The translations under genes were made by a program, and so were the position numbers. DNA of 64,000 bases from Liquorilactobacillus nagelii DSM 13675 (lineage in GTDB: Bacteria; Bacillota; Bacilli; Lactobacillales; Lactobacillaceae), in NCBI RefSeq assembly GCF_019444005.1, contig NZ_CP049305.1, positions 12,181 through 76,180 on the forward strand, read 5' to 3'. Below are positions 42,843 to 52,325 of the stretch, piece by piece. The notes under the pieces were generated by a model that saw nothing but the letters and a program-made list of their open reading frames with translations, was not told the origin of the DNA and made no database searches. Each line of letters opens with the position of its first letter. Position 1 is the first letter of the stretch.

Positions 42843-43698
42843 GAAGCTGTCCAAGATCTATGATTTTTGATATACTTCTATGTAAAAAGCGAGTTTAAGC
42901 TATGAAAAATTATCCCAGCAATATTACTCGGCAACAATTTGAATTAATTCGACCAGCTTTAGAAAATTTTCGTAAGCGAACTAAGCCTCGAAAATATGAC
43001 CTCTACGAGGTCTTCTGTGCGGTCCTATATGTCTTGAAAACCGGTTGCCAACGGCGTCAAGTCCCCGGTGATTTCCCAGAATGGCGGTCAGTTTACAACT
43101 ATTACAAAATTTGGTCAACTAAAGCTGAGCCTACGGCTGATTCTTTATTGGAACAAGTTTTAAAAAAATTGTCATTGCTCGGCGAACTTACCAAGGACGT
43201 TCAGCTTTAACTTCCTTTATTATCGTTGACGCTCAGAGCGTCAAAAACACCGCTACTGCTGAAAACAAAGGTTACGACGCTGGTAAGAAAATCTCGGGGA
43301 TTAAGCGCCATCTGGCAGTTGATATCAATGGCTTTCCGCAGGCCATTCACATGACGCGAGCGAACGTCTCTGATCGAGACGGGGCCAGTGCAATGATCGC
43401 TTTACATGCCATGCATTTACGCCAGGTTCAAAATGTCTTAGTTGATGGTGGTTATTCAGGCGTTAATTTTCAGCTCGATGTAGCCAGTAATTTAAACGCA
43501 ACCGTGCAGGTTGCGAAGCGCAATGAGTTGCATCGATTCGAAGTCATGCCCCAACGTTGGGTAGTCGAACGATCTTTTAGTTGGCTAGAGAATTGTCGGC
43601 GACTTTGGAAAAATTGTGAGCGTCAATTAACCACCAGTCTGCAAATGGTCGTTTTAGCGTTTTTAGCACTATTACTTAAGAGATTTTAGACAGCTTCT
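42843..43698. mobile_element. IS5-family element (IS427-like group)
   Basis: The ends AGAAGCTGTCCAAGATCTAT and AGAAGCTGTCTAAAATCTCT are inverted repeats. It carries two overlapping frames and sits between a truncated IS30 and a truncated gene, so one flank was deleted. Confidence 0.85.
42902..43689 (+). CDS. IS5-family transposase made by frameshift (OrfAB)
   Basis: OrfA (42902-43210) carries the DUF4096-like N-terminus (NITRQQFELIRPALENFRKR, then KTGCQRRQVPGDFPEWRSVY). OrfB in the -1 frame (ends 43689) carries FIIVDAQSVKNTATAENKGY, LVDGGYSGVNF and VVERSFSWLENCRRL, the DDE residues. An A7 run at 43162-43168 is a good slippage site for the programmed shift. Confidence 0.85.
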
Positions 43699-44003
43699 TA
43701 CAACTTTTAGTTAATAATATTAGAGAAAAAATTAGGGTAGCTGTCCCACCGAAGGGAGATCATGTTGTCACTCTATGTACTCAACAAAATCTTCAAATTT
43801 ATTATGTAAAATCGAATGGTATAACTGATAATCGTGTTCGACATGTTACGAAAATTATTACCATCCATTTTTTATTAATAGCTATAATAATTCTAGGCTT
43901 TTTCCTTTTAGCCTTGTTTATTCTTAAGTTAAGAATAAATTACTTACAAAGAACACAAGAATTGACAGATATACATGCAAAAAATGCTAGTCGGGGAAAA
44001 TAA
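43698..44003 (+). pseudogene. Truncated single-span membrane protein gene
   Basis: The frame is open from the IS5 end (NNIREKIRVAVPPKGDHVVT), contains one membrane segment (IITIHFLLIAIIILGFFLLA) and a short charged tail, then stops. No start codon remains. The family is not recognised. Confidence 0.5.
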
Positions 44004-44064
44004 CAGATTCCGTTCTTTTCCGTGTTATTATTGAGTCAAATCAATATATAAGGTAGTGATTTTA

Positions 44065-44628
44065 ATGCCCTCTCTTTTCCTGGTTTCACAAAATCAAAGT
44101 CATAAATATGAATTTCAGCACAAATTACTTTGGTCTCCTAAATTAAATCGGAAACATGGTAGAAATCCCGGGTATGTAAACATGTCTCATGTCAGAAGAG
44201 GAGATATTATTTTTCATGTTTTTAACCAAAAGATTCATGCTGTAAGTGTTGCTAAATATGACGTTTATAGCTCCCCCAAGCCATTAGCATATGATGGAAA
44301 TATTTGGGACGATGATGGTTGGAGGGTTGATTGTGATATGTATAAACTTGAAATTCCCTTATCTGATCATCGAGAATGGTTAAATGCACATAAGGGTGAA
44401 GTCTTTGATAAGAATGGGCGATTAAAGCAACAATATCTTTTTGAACTAAACCAAGAACAAAAAAATTATTTTTGGCATTTGATTCCAAGTAAACTAATGG
44501 AATCACTTTTGATTGATAGTACTACATCAACTACAAAAGTTCCAAATTTAAGAGAAGTAGGTAAAAGTTTATCAAAAAAAAGAGTTATCGGTAATAACCA
44601 GATATGGATTCATGATCTCATTCAATGA
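44065..44628 (+). CDS. EVE/PUA-like domain protein, possible truncated restriction endonuclease
   Basis: The 187-residue protein starts MPSLFLVSQNQSHKYEF and has VNMSHVRRGDIIFHVFNQKI followed by WDDDGWRVDCDMYKLEIPLS. This pattern resembles the modified-base-reading N-terminal domain of HNH-type (type IV-like) restriction endonucleases. No HNH or other nuclease motif follows before the stop, so it is either a stand-alone reader or has lost its nuclease. ATG 44065 is chosen, as AAGG lies 11 bp upstream. It adjoins the AraC gene (19 bp). Confidence 0.5.
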   Translation: MPSLFLVSQNQSHKYEFQHKLLWSPKLNRKHGRNPGYVNMSHVRRGDIIFHVFNQKIHAVSVAKYDVYSSPKPLAYDGNIWDDDGWRVDCDMYKLEIPLSDHREWLNAHKGEVFDKNGRLKQQYLFELNQEQKNYFWHLIPSKLMESLLIDSTTSTTKVPNLREVGKSLSKKRVIGNNQIWIHDLIQ

Positions 44629-44647
44629 TCCTCGGAGGTGATTTTCA

Positions 44648-45664
44648 ATGTTATCCAACCAGCACTTTCAATCGACACCCGCGGTAAACTTCGACTTGCT
44701 CGCCTATACGATTGGTAGTTACCACTACAATTGGCATCCGCAAATCGAATTATTTTGGCTCCTGCAAGGCCACGTGGAAGTCAACGTTGACGGCCGCCGG
44801 TATGATTTAAAAGCCAACGACTTAATTTTAATCAACACCAACTGCGGTCACGCCACGTTTGCCCTGGATCCAGAATGTCTGGCGCTGCGCTTACATATCG
44901 CCCCTGCATTCTACACCAGCCAAGGACTCGACTTGTCACACGGAGCTTTTCACCTAAACAGCGTGACAGCACCGCAACATCGCGACTACCAGACCATCCG
45001 GCAAATTCTGGCACAGCTCTATACGGGACTGCATCAATCAAGTTGGTCCGCATTCGAGCTAAACGCGGCCTATTTCCAGCTGACCAACTTGTTACATCAT
45101 GACTTTTTTGACACTCAGGCAACGATTGCCTATCCACAGCCGAAAAAACAAAGCTCGCTCAGCCGGGTCATCGACAATCTCAATCAGCACTACGATCAGC
45201 CCGTCACGCTCGAATCGGCAGCCGCCATCAGTCACTACTCCACGGCCTATTTGTCCCGTATTTTTAAAGCTGAGCTCGGCATCAATTTTTACGAATACCT
45301 GACCCGCTGCCGCCTTCAACACGCGATTGCCGACTTGGAGGACCCTAATCTAAAAATTGCAGACGTTGCACCCAAAAATGGGTTCCAGGAGGTCAAGTCA
45401 TTTAATTTGATGTTCAAACGGCATTTCGGTCAGACGCCTTCGAACTACCGCGAGCACCTCTCAAATGGGCCGCGTTCAGCATTCAAACAACCACTGACGC
45501 CCACGCAAACCGCCTGGGTCCAAGCACAAATGACGCACTGGGCGCAACTGGCGACGGTCGATCAACTGAGTGCCTGTGAGAGTTGTGCTTACAAATTACA
45601 CTTTGAAGAATACCAAGCACTCAAAACTAAGGTCACACAATTAAAAAATCTGCTCAATCAATAA
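44648..45664 (+). CDS. AraC-family transcriptional regulator
   Basis: The 338-residue protein combines an N-terminal cupin sensor (HYNWHPQIELFWLLQGHVEV, His-rich) with a C-terminal pair of helix-turn-helices (TLESAAAISHYSTAYLSRIF, then IADVAPKNGFQEVKSFNLMF). A further 70-residue tail ends in CESCAYKLHFEEY and a leucine-rich helix. CGGAGGTG supports the ATG. It lies upstream of the tartrate dehydratase operon in the same direction, so it is the likely tartrate-responsive activator. GC-rich codon use differs from the AT-rich genes before it. Confidence 0.88.
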   Translation: MLSNQHFQSTPAVNFDLLAYTIGSYHYNWHPQIELFWLLQGHVEVNVDGRRYDLKANDLILINTNCGHATFALDPECLALRLHIAPAFYTSQGLDLSHGAFHLNSVTAPQHRDYQTIRQILAQLYTGLHQSSWSAFELNAAYFQLTNLLHHDFFDTQATIAYPQPKKQSSLSRVIDNLNQHYDQPVTLESAAAISHYSTAYLSRIFKAELGINFYEYLTRCRLQHAIADLEDPNLKIADVAPKNGFQEVKSFNLMFKRHFGQTPSNYREHLSNGPRSAFKQPLTPTQTAWVQAQMTHWAQLATVDQLSACESCAYKLHFEEYQALKTKVTQLKNLLNQ

Positions 45665-45734
45665 TTAATGGCATAACAATTTTTGTGATAATGATTAGTC
45701 ACACTTGTCGGTCCGAAATATGGATTTATCGCTC

Positions 45735-45784
45735 AGTACCAGTCTAATTCAGCATTTGCAACTGAATTAGACTGGTACTTTTTT
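45735..45784. terminator. Strong terminator between araC-type gene and tartrate operon
   Basis: An exact 18-bp stem (AGTACCAGTCTAATTCAG and complement) with a 9-nt loop is followed by six T. It separates the regulator transcript from the dehydratase operon, which must have its own promoter in 45785-45900. Confidence 0.9.
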
Positions 45785-45922
45785 GTCATATCACATACCA
45801 GATTTGGTTGATTGCGTGGTTTTTCACAACGCCTCGTGCCGTCGAAGTCATCATCTAGCGGTTAGTCTGCGTGCCCAGGGTTGCCTAAAATGAAGCTGTA
45901 AATTGATAGGAGGAAATCAATC

Positions 45923-46855
45923 ATGGATACAATGACTTACGACTATACCGAACCCACACTATCGACCAAGGGGCAGCGAATGCGTGACATCTTGGCCGAC
46001 TACATTGCCCTCATCAGTCACCGCTTACCCGATGACGTGACGGCCAAACTCGAAGAACTCAGCAAAATTGAAGTCGATCCCTTACAAAAGCTCGTTTACG
46101 ATACGATGATGGAAAATCAGTTACTCGCCAACAAGCTGCAGCGGCCGAGCTGTCAAGATACTGGGGCCTTACAATTCTTCATCAAATGTGGCGCCCAGTT
46201 TCCGTTACTCGGAGAATTGAACCAGATTTTAAAGGATGCCGTTTATCGTGGCACGAAGAAGGCCCCGTTGCGGCACAACGCCGTTCAAACGTTCGACGAA
46301 TACAATACTGGCATGAACATTGGTGACGGCATCCCGTCGATTTTCTTACGAGTCGACGGCAACGGTACGGACATTTCAATGTACGTTTACATGGCTGGTG
46401 GCGGTTGTACCTTGCCTGGCGCTGCCAAAGTGCTGATGCCCGGTGAAGGCTACGAAGGCGTCGTGCGGTTTGTCATGGATCGCATGACAAGCTATGGTAT
46501 CAACGCTTGTCCACCATTACTCGTCGGCGTCGGCGTGGCAACCTCCGTTGAGACCGCCGCGTTGAATTCCAAACTCGCTTTGATGCGCCGCGTCGATAGT
46601 GAGAATCCAAATGCGAACGCCGCTAAGTTGGAACACCTCTTGGAAGACGGCATCAACCACATTGGGCTCGGGCCACAAGGCTTTGGTGGTCAAAAATCGG
46701 TCATGGGCGTCAACGTTGAAAATACGGCCCGGCATCCATCAACGATTGGCGTCGCCGTCAGCACTGGTTGCTGGTCCCATCGACGCGGTCTCATTAACTT
46801 TGACCAAGATTTGAATTACGAATTACCACTGAACAAAGGAGTCGAATTATCATGA
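45923..46855 (+). CDS. ttdA: L(+)-tartrate dehydratase alpha subunit
   Basis: The 310-residue class I fumarase-type subunit carries the iron-sulphur cysteines in PSCQDTGALQF, AGGGCTLPGAAK and NACPPLLVG. With TtdB it turns L(+)-tartrate to oxaloacetate in the cytoplasm. A short two-subunit fumarase is the alternative. The AraC regulator and DASS carrier nearby favour tartrate, matching the tartrate cluster of L. plantarum. TAGGAGG supports the ATG. Confidence 0.85.
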   Translation: MDTMTYDYTEPTLSTKGQRMRDILADYIALISHRLPDDVTAKLEELSKIEVDPLQKLVYDTMMENQLLANKLQRPSCQDTGALQFFIKCGAQFPLLGELNQILKDAVYRGTKKAPLRHNAVQTFDEYNTGMNIGDGIPSIFLRVDGNGTDISMYVYMAGGGCTLPGAAKVLMPGEGYEGVVRFVMDRMTSYGINACPPLLVGVGVATSVETAALNSKLALMRRVDSENPNANAAKLEHLLEDGINHIGLGPQGFGGQKSVMGVNVENTARHPSTIGVAVSTGCWSHRRGLINFDQDLNYELPLNKGVELS

Positions 46856-47463
46856 AAACTTATCATTTAACCACGCCCATCTCAGATGACGACATCAAAG
46901 ACATTCGAATCGGCGACATCGTGTACCTGACCGGCTCACTCACGACCTGCCGGGACGTCGCGCATCGTCGGTTAGTCGAAGAACACCGGCCGTTACCCGT
47001 CAACGTTACCGACCGTGCCATTTTACACGCTGGTCCAATCATCAAAGATCTCGGCGACGGCCACTATCAGATGGTTGCGGTCGGCCCAACCACGAGTATG
47101 CGAATGGAAAAATTCGAAGAAGCCTTTGTCAAGGAAACTCACGTTAAGTTGATCGTTGGTAAGGGTGGGATGGGCTCGGGGACAGAACGCGCCTGCAAAA
47201 AATATCACGCTCTCCATCTGGTTTATCCCGCAGGTAACGCGGTATACGCTGCGCTGCACGTTGAAAAAATCGTTGATGCACAGTGGAAGGACCTCGGCAT
47301 GCCCGAAACACTCTGGGCGTGTGAAGTCAAAGACTTTGGCCCGCTGATCGTCTCGATCGATACGAACGGTGACAACTTGTTTGAGAAGAACAAAGTCATT
47401 TTTAATGAACGCAAGGAAGCCGAAATCAAGAAAATCAACGAACAAGTCAAATTTATCAAATAA
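46852..47463 (+). CDS. ttdB: L(+)-tartrate dehydratase beta subunit
   Basis: The 203-residue fumarase C-terminal-type subunit starts MKTYHLTTPISDDDIKDIRI and carries DRAILHAGPI and VGKGGMGSGT, the substrate-phosphate-like loop of the family. Its ATG overlaps the alpha stop by 4 bp (ATGA), giving coupled equimolar synthesis. The length and motifs are complete. Confidence 0.87.
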   Translation: MKTYHLTTPISDDDIKDIRIGDIVYLTGSLTTCRDVAHRRLVEEHRPLPVNVTDRAILHAGPIIKDLGDGHYQMVAVGPTTSMRMEKFEEAFVKETHVKLIVGKGGMGSGTERACKKYHALHLVYPAGNAVYAALHVEKIVDAQWKDLGMPETLWACEVKDFGPLIVSIDTNGDNLFEKNKVIFNERKEAEIKKINEQVKFIK

Positions 47464-47468
47464 GGATT

Positions 47469-47510
47469 GCGCCCCCGTCACAGTGGCTGTCATCGCCGTG
47501 CCGGGGGCGT
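47469..47510 (+). other. GC-rich intercistronic hairpin
   Basis: GCGCCCCCG / CGGGGGCGT forms a stable stem without a T run between ttdB and the next gene. It may protect the upstream mRNA or reduce downstream expression. Confidence 0.6.
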
Positions 47511-47532
47511 CACTCAAAGGAGGTTATTTTTC

Positions 47533-47854
47533 ATGATTAAGACAAGACCACCATTTAAGGAAGCAGCGTTAACCGCCTTACGAACCGTCATCGACCCCCG
47601 AACTTGGCGTTAACATCGTCGACCTGGGGTTAATTTACGACATTGCTTATGACGCCGACCTTCAACTGTGCACCGTCACGATGACGCTCACCATTATGGG
47701 CTGCCCATTGACGGGCTATCTGGACGACCACATCAAGGCAGCACTAAGCGCGTTGAATGATGTTGACCAGGTGCTCATTAATCTTGTCTGGGAACCCGCA
47801 TGGTCAGTCGCTAAGATGTCACAGGCTGCCAAGCTAGAACTCGGTTTACAATGA
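47533..47854 (+). pseudogene. MIP18/DUF59 (SufT-like) protein with frameshift
   Basis: The gene starts ATG after AAAGGAGG and reads KTRPPFKEAALTALRTVIDP. One extra C in the run 47595-47599 then throws it into a stop. Without it the frame continues ELGVNIVDLGLIYDIAYDAD and LTIMGCPLTGYLDDHI to LELGLQ, about 106 residues. Such proteins help assemble iron-sulphur clusters, which the dehydratase needs. A C5 run is also a common sequencing error, so the gene could be intact. Confidence 0.7.
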
Positions 47855-48008
47855 CATGTCTACTCTGAGGACCGATTGGCTAGTCGAACATTCAGATATG
47901 ACCAAACTACTGGTAAGTATCTCAATTGTGATTGATATCGCACAGCTTGACCGAGCCAGTTCAGACTAGCGTGCCTCAGCTGAAGTTAATTGAAAGGCGG
48001 TTTTACGT

Positions 48009-48770
48009 ATGTCACATTTGAATCCAGTCAACTATCGAAAACTCATTTGGCCGCTCAGTTGTGGCCTGATACTTTGGCTGGCTGCCCCTCTGCGTCCAAG
48101 TGATTTGAGTTTGCTCGGATGGCAAATGTTGGCAATCTTTGTCAGTACGATCATCGGGTGTATTACCCAGCCGTTGCCCATCGCTGGGGTGGCAATCATC
48201 GGCTTGACCTGTTGTGTGCTATTAGGCGTCACGCCGATTGATACCGCGATTGCAGGATTTGGTGATAGTACGGTCTGGATGATCGCGATGGCCTACTTTT
48301 TATCTTGCGGTTTTGTCAAAACGGGTCTGGGTCGGCGAGTCGCGTTAGTGTTCGTCAAATGCTTCGGCAAACGAACACTCGGACTGGCCTACGCACTAAT
48401 TGGTGTGGACTTAGTCACGAGTCCCGCGACACCGAGTAACACGGCGCGTGCTGGTGGCATCGTCTTTCCGATTATCGAATCGCTAGCCAAAGCGTACGGT
48501 TCCGACCCGCAAGAAGGGACCCAGCGCAAAATCGGCGCGTTTCTCATGATGACCGCCTTTCATGGCAACATCGCAACCAGCGGTCTATTCATGACAGCCA
48601 TGGCGCCCAACCTAGTCGCAGTTGCTTTAGCGGCCGCTCTGCACGTTCATATTACTTGGACTGGCTGGCTGCTGGCCGCCCTGCTGCCCGGTCTCATCAG
48701 TCTGATTTGTGTGCCTGCTATCATTTACAAACTTTATCCACCTGAAATCAAAGATACGCCGAACGCCTAA
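48009..48770 (+). CDS. DASS-family dicarboxylate/tartrate transporter, C-terminal half missing
   Basis: The 253-residue protein starts NPVNYRKLIWPLSCGLILWL and carries VTSPATPSNTARAGGIVFPI, the first SNT-type substrate and sodium motif of DASS carriers such as TtdT/CitT. Family members have some 470 residues and a second repeat with its own SNT motif, absent here. The stop follows LYPPEIKDTPNA, the usual midpoint linker, and the following DNA does not continue it. Transport is therefore doubtful. Confidence 0.75.
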   Translation: MSHLNPVNYRKLIWPLSCGLILWLAAPLRPSDLSLLGWQMLAIFVSTIIGCITQPLPIAGVAIIGLTCCVLLGVTPIDTAIAGFGDSTVWMIAMAYFLSCGFVKTGLGRRVALVFVKCFGKRTLGLAYALIGVDLVTSPATPSNTARAGGIVFPIIESLAKAYGSDPQEGTQRKIGAFLMMTAFHGNIATSGLFMTAMAPNLVAVALAAALHVHITWTGWLLAALLPGLISLICVPAIIYKLYPPEIKDTPNA

Positions 48771-48858
48771 TCCTGATCCACCTGGAACTCCCATGAGCCC
48801 TTTCGTCTGTGTGCTTTATCGGCACTGGCTAACTTACTATTGCAATTTGCGTAAGCCT

Positions 48859-48904
48859 AAAAAATAAGGAAGTTGGCCTGATTGGTCAACTTCCTTATTT
48901 TTTA
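48859..48904. terminator. Bidirectional terminator
   Basis: AAAAAATAAGGAAGTTG and its exact 17-nt complement flank a 10-nt loop. It serves the tartrate operon and the convergent DUF305 gene. Confidence 0.9.
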
Positions 48905-48908
48905 TCAG

Positions 48909-49358
48909 CTATTGATCGGCAACTTTTTTCAATAATCGTTTCATCTCCGTGATCTCTTCACGTTGCGTTTTAGCGATCTTCTGTGCGAGGGCTTTGACTT
49001 CCGGATCGCTGAGTTGCGCGCGTTCACTGGTTAGAATCGCGGTCGAGTGATGGGGGATCATTTCTTGCAACCAAGCTGCATCGTGCACGGTCGCTTGGCT
49101 ACGAACTAGATAAAGCGAGCCAGCAAATATCACCGCACTACCAAGTAGGATCAGGCGGTTCAAACGTTTATTCTGGTACATTGACCACATGAATAACAGC
49201 ATTACAATGGCCATGGTGGCGCCCATAATTAGCGCCATATACAGTCGCGTTTGGCTTAGAAAAATATCATCTAATTGGAACACATTAAGGTACATTAACC
49301 CATACATAATAACTGTAGAGACAAGAATCATCAGTAAAAATTTCGTGTATTGTTTCAT
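48909..49358 (-). CDS. DUF305 membrane protein
   Basis: The 149-residue protein has three N-terminal membrane helices (FLLMILVSTVIMYGLMYLNV and two more) and an outward helical DUF305 part with MIPHHSTAILTSERAQ and a run of Glu/Lys. The HH and Met-rich features and frequent plasmid linkage to copper genes suggest a metal-related role, which is unproven. ATG 49358 follows GAGGAGG. Confidence 0.8.
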   Translation of the reverse strand: MKQYTKFLLMILVSTVIMYGLMYLNVFQLDDIFLSQTRLYMALIMGATMAIVMLLFMWSMYQNKRLNRLILLGSAVIFAGSLYLVRSQATVHDAAWLQEMIPHHSTAILTSERAQLSDPEVKALAQKIAKTQREEITEMKRLLKKVADQ

Positions 49359-49410
49359 GACGTCCTCCTCGCTTTCGCTGGCTTTATTTTGACTATAACA
49401 AAAAAAATAG

Positions 49411-50761
49411 GGTAGCGTCAAGAATCTTGTGTAAATGAAATGCCTTCGTACATATAATATGTATCTAACTTAAATAAATGATGCTTCCAAGGTGTCCTGG
49501 AGTCCTTTGAACCCTCGGTGGATCCGCTTCAGAGACTTCTCGTTATAAGCATTAAACTGAGAAACCAGGAAGCGATCCAGTGAATCTTCCGTTGGAAATT
49601 GTTCTTTGTGGTGGGTGGTGCGCTTGAGATGCTTGTTAAAGTTCTCAATCAAGTTAGTGGAGTAGAGTGATTGCCGAACGGCTGGTGGAAAGTCCATGAA
49701 AGTGAGCAGATTCGGCATTTTAAGCAGATCTTTGATTAACTTGGGATAGGTACGATGCCAGTTGTTGGCGAACTCATTCAGTTTCAGTTCGGCTGCTTCA
49801 CGATTGGCAGCTCGATGAACTTGTTTAAGTCATTGATCACGGCCTTACGGTCTTTCACACGAACTTTGTTCATCAAATTACGCCCAACATGAACCAGGCA
49901 ACGTTGTCGTTTGGCTTTAGGGAAATGCCGATTCAAGCCTTCATCCAAACCAACTAACCCATCGGCCACAAACAACAGCACATCTTTAACGCCCTGCTTG
50001 ATCAAGGTTCCCAGCAGTTCAGTCCAGATTCCAGTCGATTCCGTTGGCGCCACTTGGTAGTTCAGCACTTCTTTCGTACCATCTGGACGAATGCCAATCG
50101 CAATATGAACGGCTTCTTTTTGAACGGTATCCCGCTTTAACGGCAAGTAAGTGGCATCTAAGAAGATGGCCGCATATTGTGAAGCCAGTCGACGTTGCTG
50201 GAAAGCTTGAACCTGTTCATTGACGGCTTTAGTCATGTTGGAAACCGTGGCTTTGGAGTAGTGAGCACCGTACATTTTCTCAATGAGTTCGGCAATTTCA
50301 GCAGTGGTAATTCCCTTGGTATACAACTGAATGACCGTTGTTTCTAAATTATCACTGTGCCGACCGTAGGCTGGCAAGGTATGATTTTCAAACCGGCCAT
50401 TGCGATCTCGAGGAATGGTTAAGTTAAGTTGGCCGTACTTCGTATCAAACGAGCGCTCATAACTGCCGTTGCGGTTATTACCAGTGTTAATCCCAGCGTA
50501 TGAGTAGCGTTCGTAACCCAAAAACTCTGCCAATTCGGTTTGAAGCAGCTGGTTAATCGCAATTTCGAGGTGGTGACGAAAAACTTCGTCCAAATCTTGC
50601 TTTTGGGCTAGTGCAGCGATAATTTCTGTGGTAAGTTCATTCATGGGGAATGCCTCCTGTGATGTTTTCTGTGGTTACTAAATATCATAAGGGAAGGCAT
50701 TCCCTATTTCTATACAATTCAGAAATCTTTTATGCATTTACACAAGATATTTTACGCTCTC
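49411..50761. mobile_element. IS256-family insertion sequence
   Basis: The 1351-bp element has 27-bp terminal repeats at 49411-49437 and 50735-50761 with the shared core ATCTTGTGTAAATG. No clear target duplication is seen. In the circular molecule it joins the tartrate/DUF305 segment to the glycosyltransferase segment. Confidence 0.88.
49470..50644 (-). pseudogene. IS256-family (mutator) transposase with frameshift
   Basis: The N-terminal 280 residues (ELAEFLGYERYSYAG, FLDATYLPLKRD, LFVADGLVGLDEGL, QRCLVHVGRN) include two catalytic Asp and the CxxH block. Around 49815-49825 one base seems missing, and the frame moves to the C-terminal part (FANNWHRTYPKL, then STNLIENFNKHLKR with the Glu). 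The break lies in an A run, so true inactivation and sequencing error are both possible. Confidence 0.85.
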
Positions 50762-51228
50762 TTTTGTTTACAAAATTCAACTATTTGAGTTTTTATGTTG
50801 ATTAGATCTATAATAAAGTTTAGATGGGGGTAAGTATAATATAGATTCTTTAGTTTCTGTATTGTCATATCAGTTCAACAACCATTTGGATAAGGTTATT
50901 GTACCTTTATTTTTTTTATTATTTAAATAATGCCATTCTTATGTATCCAACTAGCCATAAGTAAACTATTTTCTTTGTTGATAAAATGAAAGCCGGGTGA
51001 ATTTTAAAATCGAGTTCTGCATTTGTTTGAAACAAAATCACATACCTTAGCTGTCTGTACTTTTGTTACAACTGCATTATTGTGTTTTAAATTTTTTATA
51101 ATTAACAAATGCGGTGTAACTATTTTTAGAATTTTTAAGTTAATTAACAATTACTGACTCACTAATACAACTTATTTAAGATTACATCAGATTAATGTTG
51201 GCTTCATAAAATGAAAGGATGAATTATC

Positions 51229-52323
51229 GTGAAAATAACATTAATAACACAGTATTTAGAGGGACATGGCGGTACCGAAAGAGTCATTTCGAACTTGGTC
51301 AACGAAGATTTAAAAAATGAATATCAGGTTTTGATCCCTAAAAGCGGAAAACCTGAATGGCTCCAATGGATTACACGTACTACCGGCTACCAACTTAAAA
51401 TTTGCCATGCACAAGATACACAAGCACAAAAAGAGTTTATTGAAAAAAATGTTTTAGCAGCAGAACCAGATATCGTTTTGGGACTCGAAGGCAGAGCTTG
51501 TGTAACTGCCTATCAGATCAGGAAAAAATATGACCTTCATTATAAAATTGTTTCTTGGGGACATACCTCCATTGCTGAATCAAACATTTTTGCTCGTCAA
51601 GAACTTGCTTTCTCAGAATATCATCTTGCAATTAGTACAGGGATAAAAAAACAGTTGATCAAACTCGGGGTCCCAGCCCAAAAAATCTTTCTGATCTATA
51701 ATCCTATCCGCACTGTAAATAAGAAAACAATCAGCACACCTAAAGCTAACGCTCCTTTCCATGCAATTTTTATTGGAAGAATATTGTTGGATGATCAAAA
51801 AAATGTACGTATGCTTCTTGAATCAATGGCACAGCTTAATATTCCTTGGAAACTGGACATCTTTGGCAAGGGAGCTGATCTTCCAAAAGCAAAAACATTA
51901 GCAAATGATTTGCATATTTCACAAAACATTAACTGGCAAGGTTGGATGCCTAATCCTTGGGAAGCAATTAATGAAGCTGATTGCCTGCTGCTCTGTTCAA
52001 AATATGAGGGATTCCCAATGGTTGTTATTGAAGCTGCTTCTTATGGCTTGCCAATTGTTTCAACAAACTGTCCTACTGGACCGGCAGACATCATTAATTC
52101 CCACAATGGAATTTTAACTCCAATGAACGACCAAAAAGCTTTTATAGCTGCATGCCGGCAAATCTATCGTTTGCGTGGTAAATATAATCATACAGATATC
52201 AAAAAAACAGTTTTGAAATTTGATATTTCTCGCTATATTAAGCACATAGAAAACATCTATAACTTAATTGCTGCTGATAATAAAAACACAGATAAATCAG
52301 CCATTAAACTTTCTTCTTTATAA
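51229..52323 (+). CDS. Family 4 glycosyltransferase (repeat of 704-1798)
   Basis: The sequence is identical to the first copy; here the full upstream IS256-type element is in place, 467 bp away. Confidence 0.82.
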   Translation: MKITLITQYLEGHGGTERVISNLVNEDLKNEYQVLIPKSGKPEWLQWITRTTGYQLKICHAQDTQAQKEFIEKNVLAAEPDIVLGLEGRACVTAYQIRKKYDLHYKIVSWGHTSIAESNIFARQELAFSEYHLAISTGIKKQLIKLGVPAQKIFLIYNPIRTVNKKTISTPKANAPFHAIFIGRILLDDQKNVRMLLESMAQLNIPWKLDIFGKGADLPKAKTLANDLHISQNINWQGWMPNPWEAINEADCLLLCSKYEGFPMVVIEAASYGLPIVSTNCPTGPADIINSHNGILTPMNDQKAFIAACRQIYRLRGKYNHTDIKKTVLKFDISRYIKHIENIYNLIAADNKNTDKSAIKLSSL

Positions 52324-52325
52324 TA

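Noticed and set aside
45923..47463. Plain class I fumarase
   Set aside because: Cannot be excluded from sequence, but the AraC regulator, MIP18-like gene and DASS carrier around it match tartrate clusters better.
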